DNA of 23,401 nt from Apostichopus parvimensis (taxonomy: Eukaryota > Echinodermata > Holothuroidea > Aspidochirotida > Stichopodidae), in the NCBI GenBank assembly GCA_000934455.1, contig KN894054.1:1-23401 (forward strand), in the 5' to 3' direction. The translations under genes and the position numbers were made by a program. The notes beneath the pieces were generated by a model. The model saw only the letters and a program-made list of their open reading frames with translations. It did no database searches and had not been told where the DNA came from. Numbering within the stretch: position 1 is the stretch's first letter; the number at the start of each line of letters is the position of its first letter. This document shows positions 19,898-23,401 of this stretch, in pieces.

Positions 19898-21235
19898 CCG
19901 AACATAAACACAGGTATCTGGTTGTATGAGTGGTGCTGGGTGGTGATGCAGATTAAACCAGAGGATAGGCGACAAAGCAACTTCATCTGTGTCAAGCACA
20001 AGGTCTTCTTTAGGATGAAGGAAAGGGGCATGGATACCACTGTTAGCAGCACTTCTATTTCTTTGATCATCATGGACAATGATCTGGCAGATATGCACCT
20101 TTGGGTTTGGCATGATTGCAGTTGTATCTTGGACAACATTCTCAGACTGAGTTACCGATTCTTTGGTTGTGTCCCCATCTTCAACATCTGTTCCATTGTG
20201 AGATTCAGCCTGCTCTGGTGGCAATGTCTTGGCCGTTTGTACCTTCGGTGCAAAGTCTGATACTGAAATTACAACCCAACTGCCATTAGGTACACCCAGT
20301 CTTCTTATGGCTGACCTCTTAACAAATATTTGACAGCCTTTCTCACATAAACTCTCTTTGATGTTTTGATTATTGCCAGCTGCCTGAATGGTAGCGAACT
20401 TAGGAACCAAGAGAGGCCTCAAACAAATCTGTTCACTCTTCTTTTCCATTAGCTCTGTGACCAACAATTCTTGAGGATCAACACCAGCAGGTGCTGGTTG
20501 ATTAGGAGAACTTGCCAACTGTCTTTCCTCAACTCTGAGGAAGCGTGATAACGGGACATGGGGTAGTTTGTCTACATTTGCAGAGAGATCTGTAATGATG
20601 ACTGCTGTATTTACAGATATGACACCCTGCATAGTCGGTTCACATTCTAAGGTTAAGAGTTCTTCATAAAGCTGTAAGCTGTATGCCTCATCTTGACTTA
20701 GCACTGGTATTACAGGGGCCAAGAAAGAATCATGTAACCTTGCAAGAACTCTTTGCTGGCAAACAGAGACAAGAAGACCTGTGCTAAAAACTCTGTTCTT
20801 TGCCCATTCATAGCACCGTTTGGTTTTAGCTCCATATACGACTTTGGTGAATGGGAACGCTTTGACAGGATAAATGTACACATCTTCTTCGTACGGGATG
20901 TTGTAGTGCTCATGAAATGTGTCAGTAGCGTACAGTGGAATTACATCAGGCAATTCAACAACTTGTGTTATGGTAACAGATCTGCGAACAACCTCGTCAT
21001 CTAATATACGCAAACAAACAAAGAGTGCTGGTCGCTTTCCTTCCCCTTCTCTTGACCTTTCATTTTCAAGCCTCATAGATGCAACAGCAAAATTGCTCAA
21101 TCGATCACCGAAAAATTGAGCAGAGCAACTCTTGGAAATTCCGAGGTGAAGGGGGTTATGGTCGGCAACATCAAAACAGAATCGGGCAAATTTGGCTTTC
21201 TTCTCCGACCGGGTTCCACGTAGATATGCTGCCAT
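19898..21235 (-). CDS. PEX6: PEX6, peroxisomal AAA+ ATPase, exon 1 (gene partial: exons 1-7 in window)
   Basis: PEX6 forms a hexamer with PEX1 at the peroxisome membrane and uses ATP to pull ubiquitinated import receptors such as PEX5 back to the cytosol. Exon 1 encodes residues 1-446, the N-terminal domain. Late landmarks are CQIFVKRSAIRRLGVPNGSWV and ILWFNLHHHPAPLIQPDTCVYVR, matching human LGVSRSCLRGLGLFQGEWV and LAFNLGCDPLEMGELRIQR. The start is ATG at 21235 (MAAYLRGTRSEKK) with A at -3 and G at +4. An in-frame TAG at 21280-21278 excludes an earlier start. The donor is CGG|GTAATT, phase 0. The rest of the CDS continues at 18987-18809, 18164-17984, 16930-16782, 16107-15923, 15081-15004 and 14227-14070, with all phases agreeing, for about 756 residues. 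Human PEX6 reaches the same point near residue 595 of 980, so this N-terminal region is longer and a further D1 end plus D2 are expected but not found here. Confidence 0.95.
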
Positions 21236-21695
21236 TTTGGATGAATAAAGCGAAAATTTGCTGTCATACGGGTTCAACTAGGTCTTAGTGAAAGTATCAA
21301 TCGTTCTTGTCATCTAAAATCTGAGGTATTTTGATACAAATATGAGCAGACGACATGACCTGGAATTCACGAAAAATCAGATGTTCAGGTTGCATGTTAG
21401 TAAACATTCACCCCTCCTACCTGTCAGCGGCAAATTTTCCGCATTGGCATCATCACACTTGGTTGTGAAAACTTAACAGCTTTTTGATTACACACTGTCA
21501 GTTGGTAACCCCAATGGTAACAGCTGATTTCAGAACAATAGCTATGTTTATTTGTGCCCAACTTATGCCGTGGCACATTACTCCACAAAGTGCACGGTTT
21601 CATGACATTCGTGACAGCACCTCACCTTAGTTTCTTCGCAAAATAGTATTTTAAGTTTCCTTGTTTGATCTTGCATTGAGTAATTTGATGCATAT

Positions 21696-21732
21696 CAGGC
21701 GCGTCTCCAGGGGGGTGGGGCGCGTGCCCCCC
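21696..21732 (+). repeat. GC-rich repeat terminus CAGGCGCGT, copy 1
   Basis: CAGGCGCGTCTCCAGGGGGG matches the sequence at the right edge of the window (23371-23390) at 19 of 20 positions, in the same orientation. It has the look of a dispersed DNA-transposon end. No inverse partner was found. Confidence 0.55.
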
Positions 21733-21754
21733 GGGTAAGAAAAAAAGGTGAGAT

Positions 21755-21840
21755 AAAAAGAGAGAAGAAAAAAGAGGGAAAAAGGAGGGGGGAAGAGGAG
21801 AAGAGAAGGGAAAAGGAAAAGGAGAAAAGGGGGGGGGGAG
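21755..21840 (+). repeat. 86-bp uninterrupted homopurine tract
   Basis: Every base from 21755 to 21840 on the plus strand is A or G, ending in a long G run. The purine bias extends to about 21733-21856 with few interruptions. Such tracts can form triplex (H-DNA) structures. It sits about 520 bp upstream of the PEX6 start codon and directly follows the CAGGCGCGT repeat end, so it may be part of that repeat. Confidence 0.85.
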
Positions 21841-22027
21841 TAGCAGGAAAAAAGGATCTATATGCGCTTGACATATGTCCTTCGATGCAACACTGACATC
21901 CAGAGATAAAAAGTTATACACTCCGAGGCTGAATGCTTATTGTTACCCCAAACCGTACAATGAATCTAAAAATAATTTCCGCATGCGTTTGGAGAATTGA
22001 GCACATCTCCTGTGCATATCATGTAGT

Positions 22028-22142
22028 GGATCCAAGGGCGCATCACGGGCGAGGGCGGGAGGGTGGGCCCACGCACCCATCACTTCTTGAGATTGTTCCA
22101 TCTGCATGAAAACGCGCGCCCCACAACCCTACACCCCACCCC
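22028..22142. repeat. GC-rich repeat relic
   Basis: A sharp local rise in GC content with GGATCCAAGGGCGCATCAC, then GGGAGGGTGGGCCCACGCACCC and CCCCACCCCTC. The GGATCC...GGGCGC start is similar in style to the CAGGCGCGT ends nearby. Probably a fragment of a dispersed element; its boundaries are uncertain. Confidence 0.4.
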
Positions 22143-22671
22143 TCTAATCGCTTCCCGATGAGTTACGAAACTTAATTAATGATCTTCGCCCATAGTACCA
22201 AGACCTTGACAAAATCCGGCAACACGCCACTTCATCCATAACAAGTGATCGGGTTGTGTATAAGTGACGTCTAAGGGTCGTTCACTGACCTACATGGAGT
22301 GTGACCACTCCCGATTTTGCAATTTCCCAAGATCAGGCCCCGAAAAATCATTCAAAAATCCCCAAAAGTACACTGTACTGTATGACTATCTAGCAATATC
22401 TAACGATATCTAGGGATGAAAATCCCAAGATATTCCCTAAACTGCAGGCAGATAGAGAATCGAAGCCTTCAGTGTGTAATGCTTGAAAATGTGCGTCTTT
22501 CGAAATGAAAAGAATGTGGGGCATTGCACAATACACAGATAAAATTTATGTATTTCAGACTCATTTCAATTATTCGAATTTGTAAAGCAAACAGCAGATA
22601 TCACATCATATCAGTGAGCATGAAAATGGCGTTCCAGGATGAACAGCCTCCAAACTGTTTATGTGTGTAAT

Positions 22672-23171
22672 CATAGGCGTAGGAGCCCAATTTGATTTGG
22701 GGTGGGGAGGGGGGGGGGAGGGAGGGTGTAACGAATTGCCCGTAAAATATAACCAAACTTTTTTGGGAGCTTCGCGCGCGTTCAACATGTTAATGTAAAT
22801 ATCATATATATAGGCAAGCATTGGATATTACATCGCATGCCATCGTGTACCGTACGGTCCGTGAATGTTGCGCAGTATACCGCGGGATGCTAATGTAAAC
22901 AACGAAATGTCTTGAAAAAGCACGGAGGTCCAATTATGTCAACACTCTCTTTTACATTAGTAATTGCGAACTAGTCGGGCAAGCTTAGAACTTTAATTTA
23001 ATTACCATGCAAGGAGAATTTTTTTAAACTATTGATTTCCTTTAGCTATGTCATTGCGATTTATTTTTCTTTCAGTAGGTGCCCGAAAAATTCTTAGCAT
23101 ATTGCCCGAATTTTCACAAACATATTTGGTGGGGCGCTGCAGCCCCCCCCCCCCTGCCTCTTAAGCCTATG
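22672..23171. mobile_element. Non-autonomous hAT-type DNA transposon (500 bp)
   Basis: Left end CATAGGCGTAGGAGCC and right end (inverse complement) CATAGGCTTAAGAGGC match at 13 of 16 positions. The flanks TGTGTAAT (22664-22671) and TGTGTAGT (23172-23179) match at seven of eight, which fits an 8-bp hAT target duplication. Inside the ends are a G-rich tract (left) and a C-rich tract (right). It has no transposase frame. Confidence 0.8.
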
Positions 23172-23370
23172 TGTGTAGTGTTCGAGTTCGGAAATATCTA
23201 GCCTTTTTTGCATTTCCTTCAACGAAGTTTTAAAGAAGCCGTTATAAGAGGTTGTAATATTTGTACACCAATATATTAACTGTGTCTGAATTCGAAAATT
23301 CTTCATCGTACTTCCCTTTACTCCTGCAATTTTGACCGGTCTGGCAGGGGTTGAAGGAGGTTTTTCTATA
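23172..23370. other. Non-coding spacer at the right edge
   Basis: No gene or repeat was recognised between the hAT-type element and the repeat end at 23371. Confidence 0.6.
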
Positions 23371-23401
23371 CAGGCGCGTATCCAGGGGGGGCGTTGGGGG
23401 C
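23371..23401 (+). repeat. GC-rich repeat terminus CAGGCGCGT, copy 2, cut by the window edge
   Basis: CAGGCGCGTATCCAGGGGGG, nearly identical to 21696-21715 and in the same orientation. The remainder lies outside the window. Confidence 0.55.

Larger units (their letters stand above)
21236..22671. other. PEX6 upstream region
   Basis: Should hold the PEX6 promoter. No TATA box stands out in the first few hundred bases. From 21696 onward the sequence is repeat-derived and GC- or purine-rich (annotated separately). No gene was recognised. Confidence 0.5.

Noticed and set aside
19922..20260. Plus-strand 112-codon frame
   Set aside because: Antisense to PEX6 exon 1. The minus strand has clear PEX6 similarity here.
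21236..21277. Upstream extension of the PEX6 frame by 14 codons
   Set aside because: The extension would start at TTG. The first in-frame ATG with a good context is at 21235, and a TAG lies just before the TTG.

Overview
The window is animal nuclear DNA: AT-rich, with short exons separated by 0.5-1 kb introns, GT-AG splice sites and many small DNA-transposon relics. The residues fit an invertebrate. An echinoderm or another non-vertebrate deuterostome is a reasonable guess, but the sequence does not prove it. Two protein-coding genes are recognisable, both on the minus strand.

Gene 1 is the 5' part of PEX6, the peroxisomal AAA+ ATPase. Seven exons can be joined without any reading-frame conflict: 21235-19898, 18987-18809, 18164-17984, 16930-16782, 16107-15923, 15081-15004 and 14227-14070. 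They encode about 756 residues, covering the N-terminal domain and most of the first ATPase domain (D1, Walker A at about residues 630-637). The end of D1 and the whole second ATPase domain (D2) were not found in the 14 kb further downstream. Gene 2 is an intronless rhodopsin-like (class A) GPCR of 354 residues at 4235-3171.

The main structural feature is a head-to-tail tandem duplication (7563-10340 and 10341-14325) covering PEX6 exon 7 and its flanking introns. Both exon copies keep their splice sites and differ by only two synonymous bases. The exon is 158 nt and changes phase, so a transcript containing both copies would hit a stop codon at once. Either the two are used as alternatives, or one is silent, or the assembly has placed two alleles in tandem. 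The second unit also carries two insertions that the first lacks: a 642-bp TG...CA element with GTAT target duplications (probable solo LTR) and a 488-bp hAT-like MITE. Copy 1 preserves both empty sites.

The rest, by region: 1-3170 is non-coding with a G-quadruplex-type tract; 4236-7562 is non-coding with one MITE and a possible tRNA-derived SINE; 14577-14868 is a second member of that MITE family, lying in PEX6 intron 6; 21236-23401 is the PEX6 upstream region, with an 86-bp uninterrupted purine run, GC-rich repeat ends and a 500-bp hAT-type element with terminal inverted repeats and an 8-bp target duplication. I saw no tRNA, rRNA, CRISPR or viral gene.
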